A model generated the notes under the pieces. The model saw nothing but the letters and a program-made list of their open reading frames with translations. It was not told the origin of the DNA and did not search any database. From positions 1 to 12,794 of the forward strand of contig JAISEW010000261.1 in assembly GCA_031263945.1 (NCBI GenBank): a DNA stretch of 12,794 nucleotides, read 5' to 3'. This stretch comes from Gracilibacteraceae bacterium (GTDB lineage Bacteria > Bacillota > Desulfitobacteriia > Desulfitobacteriales > Syntrophobotulaceae). Below, piece after piece: positions 1 to 7,336 of this stretch (positions within the stretch are counted from its first letter, which is position 1; every line of letters begins with the position of its first letter). Both the position numbers and the translations under genes were made by a program.

Positions 1-120
1 CGGAGCGCCCGGGTCCGCGGGCGTGGCTGGAGGCGTGGCCGGAGCAGCTCCGCCGCCGCAGGCGGAAAAAGTCAAAAGCAAACATACCGCCATGAAAATG
101 AGACTCATTTTTTTAAGCAT
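1..120 (-). CDS. N-terminus of a lipoprotein, probably a transporter substrate-binding protein (partial)
   Basis: An open frame on the minus strand starts at ATG 118-120 and runs off the left edge, giving 40 codons. A perfect AGGAGG at 127-132 lies six bases upstream, which fixes the start. The protein begins MLKKMSLIF, continues with a hydrophobic stretch, and reaches a lipobox-like FSAC with Cys at residue 21. A Gly/Ala/Pro/Thr-rich linker follows. This is the layout of a lipid-anchored binding protein, and the DctP of this window has the same layout (LSAC, then a Pro/Ala linker). The M24 hydrolase gene ends 40 bases upstream, so the two are probably co-transcribed. A second TRAP or ABC binding protein is the likeliest identity, but no folded domain is inside the window, so the function is inferred from the leader only. 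Confidence 0.8.
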   Translation of the reverse strand, partial: MLKKMSLIFMAVCLLLTFSACGGGAAPATPPATPADPGAP

Positions 121-160
121 TTTTTTCCTCCTCGCATTTCCAATCAAAATACAGGTTCGC

Positions 161-1327
161 TTAAAGGATCATCAGCTCTATTTCCGGACCGTAAAGCTTT
201 TCGCAGCCGTCCGCGGTCACGGCGTACATGTTTCCCGGACCGAAAACGCCCGGCTTTTTCAGTTGAAAACCGGGTCCCGCCGCGCTGGGGTGCAGAACCA
301 GCACCATATTTTCTTTCAGTATCAGGTCTTCCTCGGCGGAAAACGTCCCTTCGTCAATGGTCAGTCCCATCAAATGCCCGCGCGGTCCCGCCTCAAAATC
401 CGCGGCGCTGAGCCAGCCGGCCGCCCTGATCTCCTCATCCATGATATGGCAGATATCTTTGGCGTTCACGCCCGGTTTGATCGCCTCGGCGCCTTTGACC
501 TGAGCGGCCGCCGCCGCTTTGTGCAATTCGCGCATGATGGGCTGAGGTTCGCCCACGCTGGCCAGCGCGACCCGCTGCGTCCAATAGCCGCCGATGGCCG
601 CCGTGATTTCCATGAGGATCATGGAGCCTTCTTCCACGCGCACCGGAGAGTGAGCGCTGGTCCAGTACGGACAGGATACGTCCAGAGAGTTTATCTGCAT
701 CAGATTAAAAACCTTGTCTGCCTGATGCTCGTACATGATCCTGCTCCATTCAGCCGTGATCTGATAGTCATAGATGCCGGGCCGGATAAAATCGCGCATG
801 GCCAGCCAGATTTCATCGCATACCCGCGCGGACTGGCGGGCGAGACTTAATTCGCCCGGAGATTTCACACGGCGCAGCTCCGTAAAACCGGCGGCTATAT
901 CCGGCAGCTCCAGATCCGGAAATTCTTGCCGCAACGCTTCAAATTTTACCGTGTCCAGCAGGCTGCGGTCAATGCCCAGCCGTCCTTTTTCCAAGCCCTT
1001 AGCGCGCATGACCTTCGCTATGGTCTCAAAAGTCGGCTGGTGAATATGCGCGCGGTCAAACCAAATATCATCCTTGAATTCGTCAACACAACGGTATTGA
1101 TAGGCCCTGGTCGGGTGAAAAGCAAATATCTCCGGCTCCCCGTCCGCCGGAAACAACGCGTAGCCGTAACGCTGGCCGATGCGGAAATACTGTCCCGTAA
1201 CATAGCGAATATTGCATTCTTCCCAGGCGTTGCCGCTCAGAAGAATCGCGTCCAGTTCATGCTCTCTGATAAATTTTCTGATCCTGGCGTAACGCCACTC
1301 TTTGTCCGCCAAAGTCAATCCCGCCAA
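161..1327 (-). CDS. M24-family (Xaa-Pro peptidase/creatinase fold) hydrolase with degenerate metal site
   Basis: A 388-residue protein with the two-domain M24 layout: an N-terminal creatinase-type domain (about 1-150) and a pita-bread domain (about 160-388). The start is TTG at 1327, preceded by a GGAG eight bases upstream; the next in-frame Met is far inside. Visible signatures are GSMILMEITAAIGGYW (234-249), GPRGHLMGL (314-322), ENMVLVLHP (339-347) and MYAVTADG (367-374). Dinuclear M24 enzymes carry Asp, Asp, His, Glu, Glu as ligands. At the aligned places I read Glu240, Gln251, His318, His346 and Gly365, so only the His is kept. This resembles the metal-independent creatinase branch more than a working aminopeptidase P or prolidase. 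A C-N bond hydrolase acting on a small imported amide or amidine is plausible but inferred. It probably has its own promoter, since the TRAP operon terminates upstream. Confidence 0.88.
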   Translation of the reverse strand: MAGLTLADKEWRYARIRKFIREHELDAILLSGNAWEECNIRYVTGQYFRIGQRYGYALFPADGEPEIFAFHPTRAYQYRCVDEFKDDIWFDRAHIHQPTFETIAKVMRAKGLEKGRLGIDRSLLDTVKFEALRQEFPDLELPDIAAGFTELRRVKSPGELSLARQSARVCDEIWLAMRDFIRPGIYDYQITAEWSRIMYEHQADKVFNLMQINSLDVSCPYWTSAHSPVRVEEGSMILMEITAAIGGYWTQRVALASVGEPQPIMRELHKAAAAAQVKGAEAIKPGVNAKDICHIMDEEIRAAGWLSAADFEAGPRGHLMGLTIDEGTFSAEEDLILKENMVLVLHPSAAGPGFQLKKPGVFGPGNMYAVTADGCEKLYGPEIELMIL

Positions 1328-1445
1328 AATTCTTTCTCCCTCCCGCCTGTGATTTTTCCCAAGTTCCGGCTGCCCTCCTTCCTTTTGCGGATCGCGGCTG
1401 ATACGCTGGTTAATTTAAGACCTCGCTCATTTCCGCGTTGCCACA

Positions 1446-1451
1446 ATTATA
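1446..1451 (-). promoter_or_regulatory. Possible -10 box for the M24 hydrolase gene
   Basis: TATAAT reads on the minus strand about 120 bases upstream of the TTG start. No good TTGACA-like -35 lies at 16-18 bases; the best placed hexamer is CAGATA (1469-1474). A promoter with a weak -35 that needs an activator would fit the dyads directly upstream. The terminator between this site and dctM implies a separate promoter is needed. Confidence 0.4.
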
Positions 1452-1473
1452 AAAACATTCGGAAGAAGTATCT

Positions 1474-1526
1474 GTAGTTAACGCTACGAATGAGCAAATA
1501 TTCAGATAATATGTAGCGAAGGCTAC
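1474..1526. promoter_or_regulatory. Tandem dyads, possible operator pair
   Basis: Two 14-base imperfect dyads, GTAGTTAACGCTAC (1474-1487) and GTAGCGAAGGCTAC (1513-1526), match at 11 of 14 positions and have centres 39 bases apart. The second extends to TGTAGC-GAAG-GCTACA. They lie immediately upstream of the putative -10 for the M24 gene, in the position of activator or repressor half-sites. Which regulator would bind is unknown; the LuxR and LysR proteins in this window are candidates by proximity only. Confidence 0.45.
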
Positions 1527-1547
1527 AAAACTATGTATAACGCGGGG

Positions 1548-1588
1548 AAAACAAAGGCTTGGACCGCGTTGCGCCGGCGGTCCAAGCC
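1548..1588 (-). terminator. Rho-independent terminator of the dctPQM operon
   Basis: A perfect 12-base-pair inverted repeat (arms 1556-1567 and 1577-1588, beginning GGCTTGGACCGC) encloses a 9-base loop. On the minus strand it is followed directly by TTTGTTTT (1555 down to 1548). It lies 53 bases beyond the dctM stop. The T-run exists only in the minus-strand direction, so it terminates the TRAP operon before the M24 gene. Confidence 0.9.
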
Positions 1589-1641
1589 CAAGGAAGCTGA
1601 TCGATCCCGCCGCGGAACTCCCTCCGCCGCGAGGCGCGCGG

Positions 1642-2943
1642 TCAGCGGCCGGCCATATGCGGCAGGAACAGAGACAGCTGCGGCACATAGGTCACGATGA
1701 TCAGCGCCGGCAGCCAAACCACAAGGATCAGGAAAAAAGTCGGTTTCATCATGGCCGCCACCGGCGTGTTACTGAGCCGGGCGGCCAGATAGGTGAGCGG
1801 GGCGCAGGGCGGCGTGACGCAGCCGAGACTGATATTGACGGCTACGATCGCGGCGAAATGGATCCGGTCCACCCCCACGGCGTCCACGATAGGCAGCAGT
1901 AAAGGCACGGCCAGCAACATGGCGCTGACGTCGTCCATCAGCATGCCGACGATGATCATAAAAATATTGACGAGACAGAGGACCACAAATCTGTTTTGGG
2001 AAACGGAGTTGATGACGTCGAGCATGGAGTCCGGCAGATTTTCCATGATATAAATGCGGCTCAGCATCATGACCATAAAGATCATCACCATGACGACGCC
2101 GATAGTGCTGGCGCTGCTCACCAGCATCGGCCCCAAACTTTTCAGGCTGAGGGAGCGGTAGACCAAAAATCCGACGAGCAAAGCGTAGATCAAAGAGACG
2201 GAGGCTGATTCCGTCGGCGTCATGATGCCGGAATAAATACCGCCTAATATGATGAAGGGGAAAATCGCCGCGGGGATAAAAGATATGCCGGTCTTTTTCA
2301 GGCGGGCGACATACACGTCCTTGGGCATTTTTTCCATCACATCCATGCCGGTGTCATGCCGCACCATGAAATAATAGGCGATGGAGAACATCACCGTCAT
2401 CATCACCCCCGGCAGGAAAATCGCCAGAAAACAAGCTATCACGGACTGCTGAGAAATCCAGGCGTAAACTATCATCAGCGAACTCGGCGGGATCAGGCCG
2501 CCCAGCAGACAGCAGCTGGCGATGAGGGCGGCGGATTTGCCTTTGTTATACCCGGCGGCGTCCATGCGCGGCCACATGATGGAACCGATAACAGTCATGG
2601 TCGCTGTCGCGCTGCCCGTCACCGAGCCAAAAAGCGCACAGGACGCCACGGCCACGATACCGAGAGAGCCTTTGACGCGGCCGATCAGCAGATTGACAAA
2701 ATCAACCAAATGAGCGCCGATGCCGCTTTTTTCGATCACGCCGCCCGCGATGACAAACAGGGGAATGGCTAAAAGCACATAGCTGCTCAGGCGGGAGTAG
2801 GAATAGGGCATGAGTACCGAAGGGTCGTAGTGCCCGGCCACCACCAAATACATGACGACGGCGAAAAAAGAAGCCGGCACGGAAATACCGATGATGAGCA
2901 GGAAGATCAGCAGCAGAATGGAGACGACGACGATGACGCTCAT
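1642..2943 (-). CDS. dctM: TRAP transporter large permease subunit (DctM family)
   Basis: A 433-residue, very hydrophobic protein of the usual DctM length (about 425-435). It is the channel-forming subunit of a TRAP transporter, which couples uptake of an organic acid or similar solute to an ion gradient across the cytoplasmic membrane. Family-typical stretches are visible: AIPLFVIAGGVIEKSGIG near residue 60, a Gly/Ser-rich segment GSVTGSATATM near 105, GGLIPPSSLMIVYAW near 150, GIMTPTESASVSLIYALLVG in the middle, and a C-terminal NISLGCVTPPCAPLTYLA. The protein starts with ATG and overlaps the end of dctQ by four bases (ATGA), indicating translational coupling. A strong terminator follows. 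The substrate cannot be read from this subunit. Confidence 0.96.
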   Translation of the reverse strand: MSVIVVVSILLLIFLLIIGISVPASFFAVVMYLVVAGHYDPSVLMPYSYSRLSSYVLLAIPLFVIAGGVIEKSGIGAHLVDFVNLLIGRVKGSLGIVAVASCALFGSVTGSATATMTVIGSIMWPRMDAAGYNKGKSAALIASCCLLGGLIPPSSLMIVYAWISQQSVIACFLAIFLPGVMMTVMFSIAYYFMVRHDTGMDVMEKMPKDVYVARLKKTGISFIPAAIFPFIILGGIYSGIMTPTESASVSLIYALLVGFLVYRSLSLKSLGPMLVSSASTIGVVMVMIFMVMMLSRIYIMENLPDSMLDVINSVSQNRFVVLCLVNIFMIIVGMLMDDVSAMLLAVPLLLPIVDAVGVDRIHFAAIVAVNISLGCVTPPCAPLTYLAARLSNTPVAAMMKPTFFLILVVWLPALIIVTYVPQLSLFLPHMAGR

Positions 2944-3470
2944 GACTCGCCGCCCTCGGCTCGCGCCGGTTCTTCCGGCACGCCGCGCGCGAGCGTCATG
3001 GCGTAACGGACGGTATGCCAGCCCGCGTACAAAGTCATGAGGGCCAGCCCGGCCAGAATGATAGAATATATTACGGCAAAGGAAATATGCAGCGTCAGCG
3101 TCGCTTTGCCGATGGCCGCGGTGCGAACGACCAGCCGGACCGCCAGATAGACGCTGACGGCCATCAGAGCCGTTTCCGCCGCGCCGCGCGTAACTTTGAG
3201 AAGCAGCAGGGCTTTCCGGTTTTTGATAAACATGCTGGAAAGATCCGCTGTTATCTGGTTTTCCTCATAGCTGCCGTAGCCGCTGCCGATGAAATACAGG
3301 AGTACGGCGAACACCATGATGATTTCTTCCATGCCCATGAAGCTGTATCTGAAAAAGTAACGCAGGAGTACAGTGATAAACACGAGCAGAATGACGGCGA
3401 TCCCGCTGATGACGAGAGTGAAGCGCTGCAGGAAAAGCAAGGCGTTCCACAGGGCGCGGAGCAGTCTCAT
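2940..3470 (-). CDS. dctQ: TRAP transporter small permease subunit (DctQ family)
   Basis: A 176-residue membrane protein with four hydrophobic segments (about 15-37, 48-65, 90-112 and 125-150). It carries the DctQ hallmark of an Arg-Tyr at the end of the first helix followed by an acidic Glu-Glu pair at the start of the second (LLRYFFRYSFMGMEEIIMV). DctQ pairs with DctM to form the membrane part of the transporter. Its ATG at 3468-3470 overlaps the dctP stop by one base (TGATG), and its own stop overlaps the dctM start, so the three genes are translated as a coupled set. The acidic C-terminal tail (PEEPARAEGGES) is not unusual for the family. Confidence 0.94.
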   Translation of the reverse strand: MRLLRALWNALLFLQRFTLVISGIAVILLVFITVLLRYFFRYSFMGMEEIIMVFAVLLYFIGSGYGSYEENQITADLSSMFIKNRKALLLLKVTRGAAETALMAVSVYLAVRLVVRTAAIGKATLTLHISFAVIYSIILAGLALMTLYAGWHTVRYAMTLARGVPEEPARAEGGES

Positions 3471-4540
3471 CAGACGCTGCCTGACGCCGCGACCAAACCG
3501 TTATACAAATCGTCGCCGATGTCGTCTTTGATCTGCGGCCAGACAATCTCGCGGCATTTGGCCGTAAAGTCGTCCAGTACCGCCTGATCGGGAACGATCA
3601 CTTCAATGCCGTAATCACGCATTTTTTGCAGATATTCGGCTTCAATGGCCTCTCCGCGCTCAATGCTCTGTTCAAAGACCCAGTCGGCGTTCACGGTCAA
3701 AGCGTTTTGCTGCTCCGGCGTCAGGCTGTCAAAAGTTTTCATGTTGAGGCTGATGGTGGAAACCTCGAAGAAATTGTTTATCTGGATATAATATTTGATC
3801 ACGTCGCGGAACTGATCATAGCAGGCCGGGGGATGGCCGCCGACAAAAGCGTCGATAACTCCGGTCTGCATGGAGGTGAAAAGCTCCGACCAGTTGATGC
3901 TTTGACAGTTATAGCCCATTTCCTGCATCAATACGGCGAACAGAGACGAATTCGGCACGCGCAGGAGGATATTATGCGCGGCGCCCCACTGATCCCAGGC
4001 GACGGGCATTTTGGCGGAGGCCAGACCGCCGGCGCCGACCGCGTGTAAAGTCAGCAGTTTGACATTGATATCCGCGCACATCTGTTCATAGGCGTCATAG
4101 ACGAAAGTGCCTTTGGAGTATATCTCGCCGGCGTTTTCCCACGAATTGGCCACATAGGGGAATACGACCAGATTGAATTTTTCACCGTAGGACACGGAGG
4201 GAGCGCCGAAGGTCATCATGTCGGGCGAGCCTTCCGCCACTTCGTCAAAAACGGTGGTATAGTCGCCGAGGACGCCGGAATAAAAGGGTTTGATTATGAC
4301 CGTGCCATTGCTGTCGTTCTTGACCCTTTCGATATATTCCGCCAGCAGCTGACCGGTCGGATGATCCGCCGTGTAATCGCAGTGGATCCGCAGTTCCACC
4401 ACTTCCGCGGCCGCCGGTTCCTGCGGTTCGGCGCCGCCGGCCGGAGCCGCCGGTTGGGACGGCTGGCTGGAACAAGCTGACAAGAGAACGATCAATGACA
4501 GCAGGCAACAGAGGAATAAGGAGACAGCTTTCTTCTTCAT
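3470..4540 (-). CDS. dctP: TRAP transporter substrate-binding lipoprotein (DctP family)
   Basis: A 356-residue extracytoplasmic binding protein. A positively charged MKKK start and hydrophobic core lead to lipobox LSAC with Cys23, then a Ser/Pro/Ala linker to about residue 46, so it is lipid-anchored at the membrane face. The mature part shows the DctP fold markers: DHPTGQLLAEYIERVK (59-74), a GSPDMMTFGAPS segment (104-115), and LRVPNSSL with Arg194, the position of the conserved Arg that usually forms a salt bridge to a ligand carboxylate. The following MQTGVIDAFVGG (224-235) is also typical. The conserved Arg suggests a carboxylate ligand, whose identity is unknown. The start is supported by an AGAGG seven bases upstream. 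It is first in the dctPQM operon and has its own promoter. Confidence 0.95.
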   Translation of the reverse strand: MKKKAVSLFLCCLLSLIVLLSACSSQPSQPAAPAGGAEPQEPAAAEVVELRIHCDYTADHPTGQLLAEYIERVKNDSNGTVIIKPFYSGVLGDYTTVFDEVAEGSPDMMTFGAPSVSYGEKFNLVVFPYVANSWENAGEIYSKGTFVYDAYEQMCADINVKLLTLHAVGAGGLASAKMPVAWDQWGAAHNILLRVPNSSLFAVLMQEMGYNCQSINWSELFTSMQTGVIDAFVGGHPPACYDQFRDVIKYYIQINNFFEVSTISLNMKTFDSLTPEQQNALTVNADWVFEQSIERGEAIEAEYLQKMRDYGIEVIVPDQAVLDDFTAKCREIVWPQIKDDIGDDLYNGLVAASGSV

Positions 4541-4599
4541 GACTGGACCTCTTTCTCTTTTTTATTTCATTTCCGCCGCGTTTGCGATGGCGATATTTT

Positions 4600-4628
4600 A
4601 TTATAACCAAACTTGCCTGATTCGTAAA
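4600..4628 (-). promoter_or_regulatory. Sigma-70-type promoter for dctPQM
   Basis: On the minus strand a -35 TTTACG (4623-4628) and a perfect -10 TATAAT (4600-4605) are separated by 17 bases. The -10 lies 59 bases upstream of the dctP ATG. The -35 is only a moderate match, so activation is plausible. The region upstream shares an in-register layout with the flavoprotein promoter at 9954-9982. Confidence 0.75.
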
Positions 4629-4667
4629 GCAAAATTTTACAGATATTTGCGCCGGCCCCTGCGGAAG

Positions 4668-4810
4668 GTTACACCATCGTCATTGCGAGGAGCGTAGCGA
4701 CGAAGCAATCCAGCGTTCCCTCTATACTTCGGTGGCATTTTCCGTCCGCAGTGTATAACGCGGGTCTGGATTGCTTCGCTGCGCTCGCAATGACGTCTCT
4801 GAACTGTAGC
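4668..4810. repeat. MITE-like inverted-repeat element 1 between luxR and dctP
   Basis: A non-coding element of about 143 bases. Its inner arms are inverted copies of a repeat of the type GTCATTGCGAGGAGCGTAGC (left 4678-4713, right 4766-4795, right arm slightly shortened). The ends read GTTACA on the left and, as reverse complement, GCTACAGTTCAG on the right. The direct repeat TGCGGAAG flanks it at 4660-4667 and 4811-4818; one more base matches on each side, so the duplication is 8-10 bases. It has no coding capacity. The dispersed core type is widely seen in bacterial genomes and appears as HCEERSDEAI when read as protein. It may also terminate luxR transcription by forming a long hairpin. 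Confidence 0.75.
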
Positions 4811-4823
4811 TGCGGAAGGGTTC

Positions 4824-7331
4824 CTAAATGAGTTTTTGCTCCAGGGCGATGCGGACGGCGTCTCGTTGGTTTTCCGCCCCGATTTTTTCCTCCAGCAAAT
4901 TAATGGAAGATTTTACCATGGTGAGCGGCAGCTTCAGCTCGGCGGCGATCTGCAGGCGGGAACGCCCCCCGGCCAGAGCGCGCAGCAATTCGGTCTCGCG
5001 GGGATCCAGGCGCACTTGTTCGCCTAATTGATGTTCTTTCTTGTATTCTTTGGCGATGAATTGGATTTTTTTAGAAAAAGCGGACGCTTTGCGGTTGATC
5101 TTTTCCAGCCAGGCCGGCGGGATGGAATTATGAGGGTCTTTCACGGCCGCGGCCGTCAGCGCGCGCATGTCGGCGCCCTTGGTGACGAAAAAAATATCCA
5201 GCGAGTTGGGCGCGGCGACGGCATAGGCTTCGCGCAGCAGATCCAGCGCCTCTTCCCGCTGTTTGAGCCGAAACCGGGTAACGGATTCCAGCACCAATAG
5301 TTCAATGCGCGCCGGCAGGCAAAACCACTCGTGGCCGGTGTTCCGGTAAGCCTGCAGACAGACGAGCAGTTCTTCGTGCCGCCTGTCCGCCAGATAACAC
5401 ATATAGCGAGTCAGATTTTCAAACTCCATCTGCATGATGGTCGCGGAACTGCGGCTGTCGGGGCTCAGTTTCAGCCAGTCGGCCACCTGCCCCGTCTGCC
5501 CCAGCATCACATAATACCAGCCGATTACTATGTCATAATGCATGGCCCTGTCCGTATAATCCTCGTTGGCCAGCTGTTTTTGCAGCCGGCGTAAATTGGC
5601 CTGGACGGCGTCATATTTTCCGGCGGCCAAGGCGGCGCAGAGCAAAAAAAAGACGGCTCGGTTCTCAATTTCGTATTGCTTGTTGTCGCCGGCCTGGAAC
5701 ATGGCTTGCAAGGCAAATTTAACGCAATTGTTCAAATCGAGACGCATATAGGCCGCTTCCGCTCTGGCCAGATCGTTCAGACCGACGCCGCAGCCGGGCA
5801 GGGGGCGGGAGAGATGAGGGATGGCGGCGTCGAGAGCTTCGATGTAACGCTCCAGAGAGCCGGCTTCCGTTTGGCCGGATCTGGTGATGAAGGTGGACAG
5901 GGAAAAATTGTTCACCAGAGCGTCCTGAGCGATGAATCCGCCTTTGGTGTAATATTCATCCGCCTGAGCGCAGGCGGCCGGGAAGCTGTAATCATGGGTG
6001 AAAGTGCAGGTGTACAGTTTGATCAGAGACAGGTTGACGTAAGAGTGACAAAGCAGGCGGTTGATTTCCGGGTCGGCGGTCCGGGCGCCGTACCGGGCGA
6101 TGATATCCGCGAGTTCAGCCCGCGCCTCGTCATAACGCTCCAGCGAAACCAAACAGCGAATATGGATGGTGAACAGACGGAGCGTAGATTGATAAGCCGA
6201 CGGAGGCAGCCCGTCGAGGAGCGGCAGCAGGAATTCGGCTGTGGATATCGGCAGTATCAGCGGCAGATTGGTGACGGTTCGCACCAGATTTTCGTAATCG
6301 CCGGCTTTTTCGTAGTAGCCGATAGCGTCCAGCCAGGCTTTGCGCGACTTGCTCCATTCGGCGGCCAGCCGGTAAACGGCCTGTTTTTCCTCGGCGGACG
6401 TCTCATCCGCCTGCTCGCGCAAATAAGCGATCAGCAACGGGTGCAGACGATAAGAGTTCAGGTAGCCGTCGAAACGGATAAAGGCGCTGTATTGCTCCAG
6501 CGCGCGCAAATGCTCTTCCGCCACCTGTTTTTCCAGAAATTCCAGCGGCAGATGAGGCAAGAGCGACAGAGAGACTAAAAAACGGCGGAAAGACGGGGTG
6601 GCCGGCGCCAGCTCCCGGTCGATCAAAGCCTGCGAATTAAAGCGCATGGCGCTGATGGCCTCCGGCAAAGAGACGTCTTTTTTCAGAGCCTGGCACACGC
6701 TGTCCACCGCGAGAGCCCAGCCCGCCGTCTCCTGACGGATCAGCGCGGCGCTTTGCGGCGGCAGAGAGTTGGCCATGCCCGCGGCGGATTGGCGCAGACA
6801 GGCGTCTACTTCATCTTCCGTAAAACGCAGCGCGTCTTCCGTCAAGACGGCGGCGTGACCTTTGGACAGCATGCTCACGGTATTGATCGGCGGTTCCGTG
6901 CGTGAAATGATGAGTTCCGTGACATTAGGCAGAGGGGTGTTGATGATCTTATCAATAAAGTTCAGCACTTCCTCATTATATATGAGATGAAAATCATCAA
7001 AAACATAAATGTAATTATGCATCGGGGCGTTGCTGTCGTCCATCAGGACGGCGTAACGGGCAAAACGCTCTGGCGTATGGGGAAAACCCGCCACCGCCAG
7101 CTGGCGGGCCGTGTCCGGGTTATGGCGGGCCATGGCCTGCGTGTAGTTTTCCCAAAACCGCGCCGGGTGGTTGTCCTCCCCGGCGAGCTGGATCCAGGAG
7201 ACGACGGCGTCACAGTTTTGCAGGAAGGAGTAAACGGCCCGGGTTTTGCCGTAACCGGCGCCGGCCAGCACCATGCAGAGAGGGTGGCTCGTCGCCTGGG
7301 CCAGCAAGGACTCCACCCGCGGACGCCGCAC
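4824..7331 (-). CDS. LuxR-family ATP-dependent transcriptional regulator (MalT-like, LAL type)
   Basis: An 835-residue regulator with the MalT/STAND layout. An N-terminal NTPase carries Walker A GAGYGKT (24-30) and Walker B YIYVFDDFH (Asp112-Asp113). A winged-helix and arm region follows, then a long helical TPR-like sensor region (about 330-750), and a C-terminal LuxR helix-turn-helix (about 775-833, LDPRETELLRALAGG then LPLTMVKSSINLL). Such proteins bind ATP and an inducer, oligomerise and activate transcription. The start is GTG at 7331, only 23 residues before Walker A as in relatives; its SD (GAGG) lies inside the last codons of asnS, whose stop is five bases away, so translation is probably coupled. 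The likely targets are the flanking transport or reductase operons, but this is inferred from position. The inducer cannot be predicted. Confidence 0.93.
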   Translation of the reverse strand: MRRPRVESLLAQATSHPLCMVLAGAGYGKTRAVYSFLQNCDAVVSWIQLAGEDNHPARFWENYTQAMARHNPDTARQLAVAGFPHTPERFARYAVLMDDSNAPMHNYIYVFDDFHLIYNEEVLNFIDKIINTPLPNVTELIISRTEPPINTVSMLSKGHAAVLTEDALRFTEDEVDACLRQSAAGMANSLPPQSAALIRQETAGWALAVDSVCQALKKDVSLPEAISAMRFNSQALIDRELAPATPSFRRFLVSLSLLPHLPLEFLEKQVAEEHLRALEQYSAFIRFDGYLNSYRLHPLLIAYLREQADETSAEEKQAVYRLAAEWSKSRKAWLDAIGYYEKAGDYENLVRTVTNLPLILPISTAEFLLPLLDGLPPSAYQSTLRLFTIHIRCLVSLERYDEARAELADIIARYGARTADPEINRLLCHSYVNLSLIKLYTCTFTHDYSFPAACAQADEYYTKGGFIAQDALVNNFSLSTFITRSGQTEAGSLERYIEALDAAIPHLSRPLPGCGVGLNDLARAEAAYMRLDLNNCVKFALQAMFQAGDNKQYEIENRAVFFLLCAALAAGKYDAVQANLRRLQKQLANEDYTDRAMHYDIVIGWYYVMLGQTGQVADWLKLSPDSRSSATIMQMEFENLTRYMCYLADRRHEELLVCLQAYRNTGHEWFCLPARIELLVLESVTRFRLKQREEALDLLREAYAVAAPNSLDIFFVTKGADMRALTAAAVKDPHNSIPPAWLEKINRKASAFSKKIQFIAKEYKKEHQLGEQVRLDPRETELLRALAGGRSRLQIAAELKLPLTMVKSSINLLEEKIGAENQRDAVRIALEQKLI

Positions 7332-7336
7332 GGCTT

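Larger units (their letters stand above)
1328..1641. other. 314-base intergenic region between dctM and the M24 gene
   Basis: No gene is supported here. Reading down the minus strand it holds the dctM terminator (1548-1588), two related dyads (1474-1526), a TATAAT box (1446-1451) and the leader and GGAG site of the M24 gene. The stretch 1441-1540 is clearly more AT-rich than its surroundings, as expected for a promoter region. Confidence 0.7.

Noticed and set aside
23..850. 275-codon open frame on the plus strand
   Set aside because: It lies antisense to the M24 gene and the lipoprotein start, has no SD, and its composition (many Arg, His, Gly) is typical of the shadow of a GC-rich gene.
1535..1546. 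GTATAACGCGGG also present at 4753-4764 in element 1, possible remnant of a third element
   Set aside because: Only 12 bases match and no termini or duplications are visible around 1535, so chance or an old fragment cannot be separated.
5676..6578. 300-codon open frame on the plus strand
   Set aside because: Antisense to the TPR-like part of the LuxR regulator; no signal for translation.
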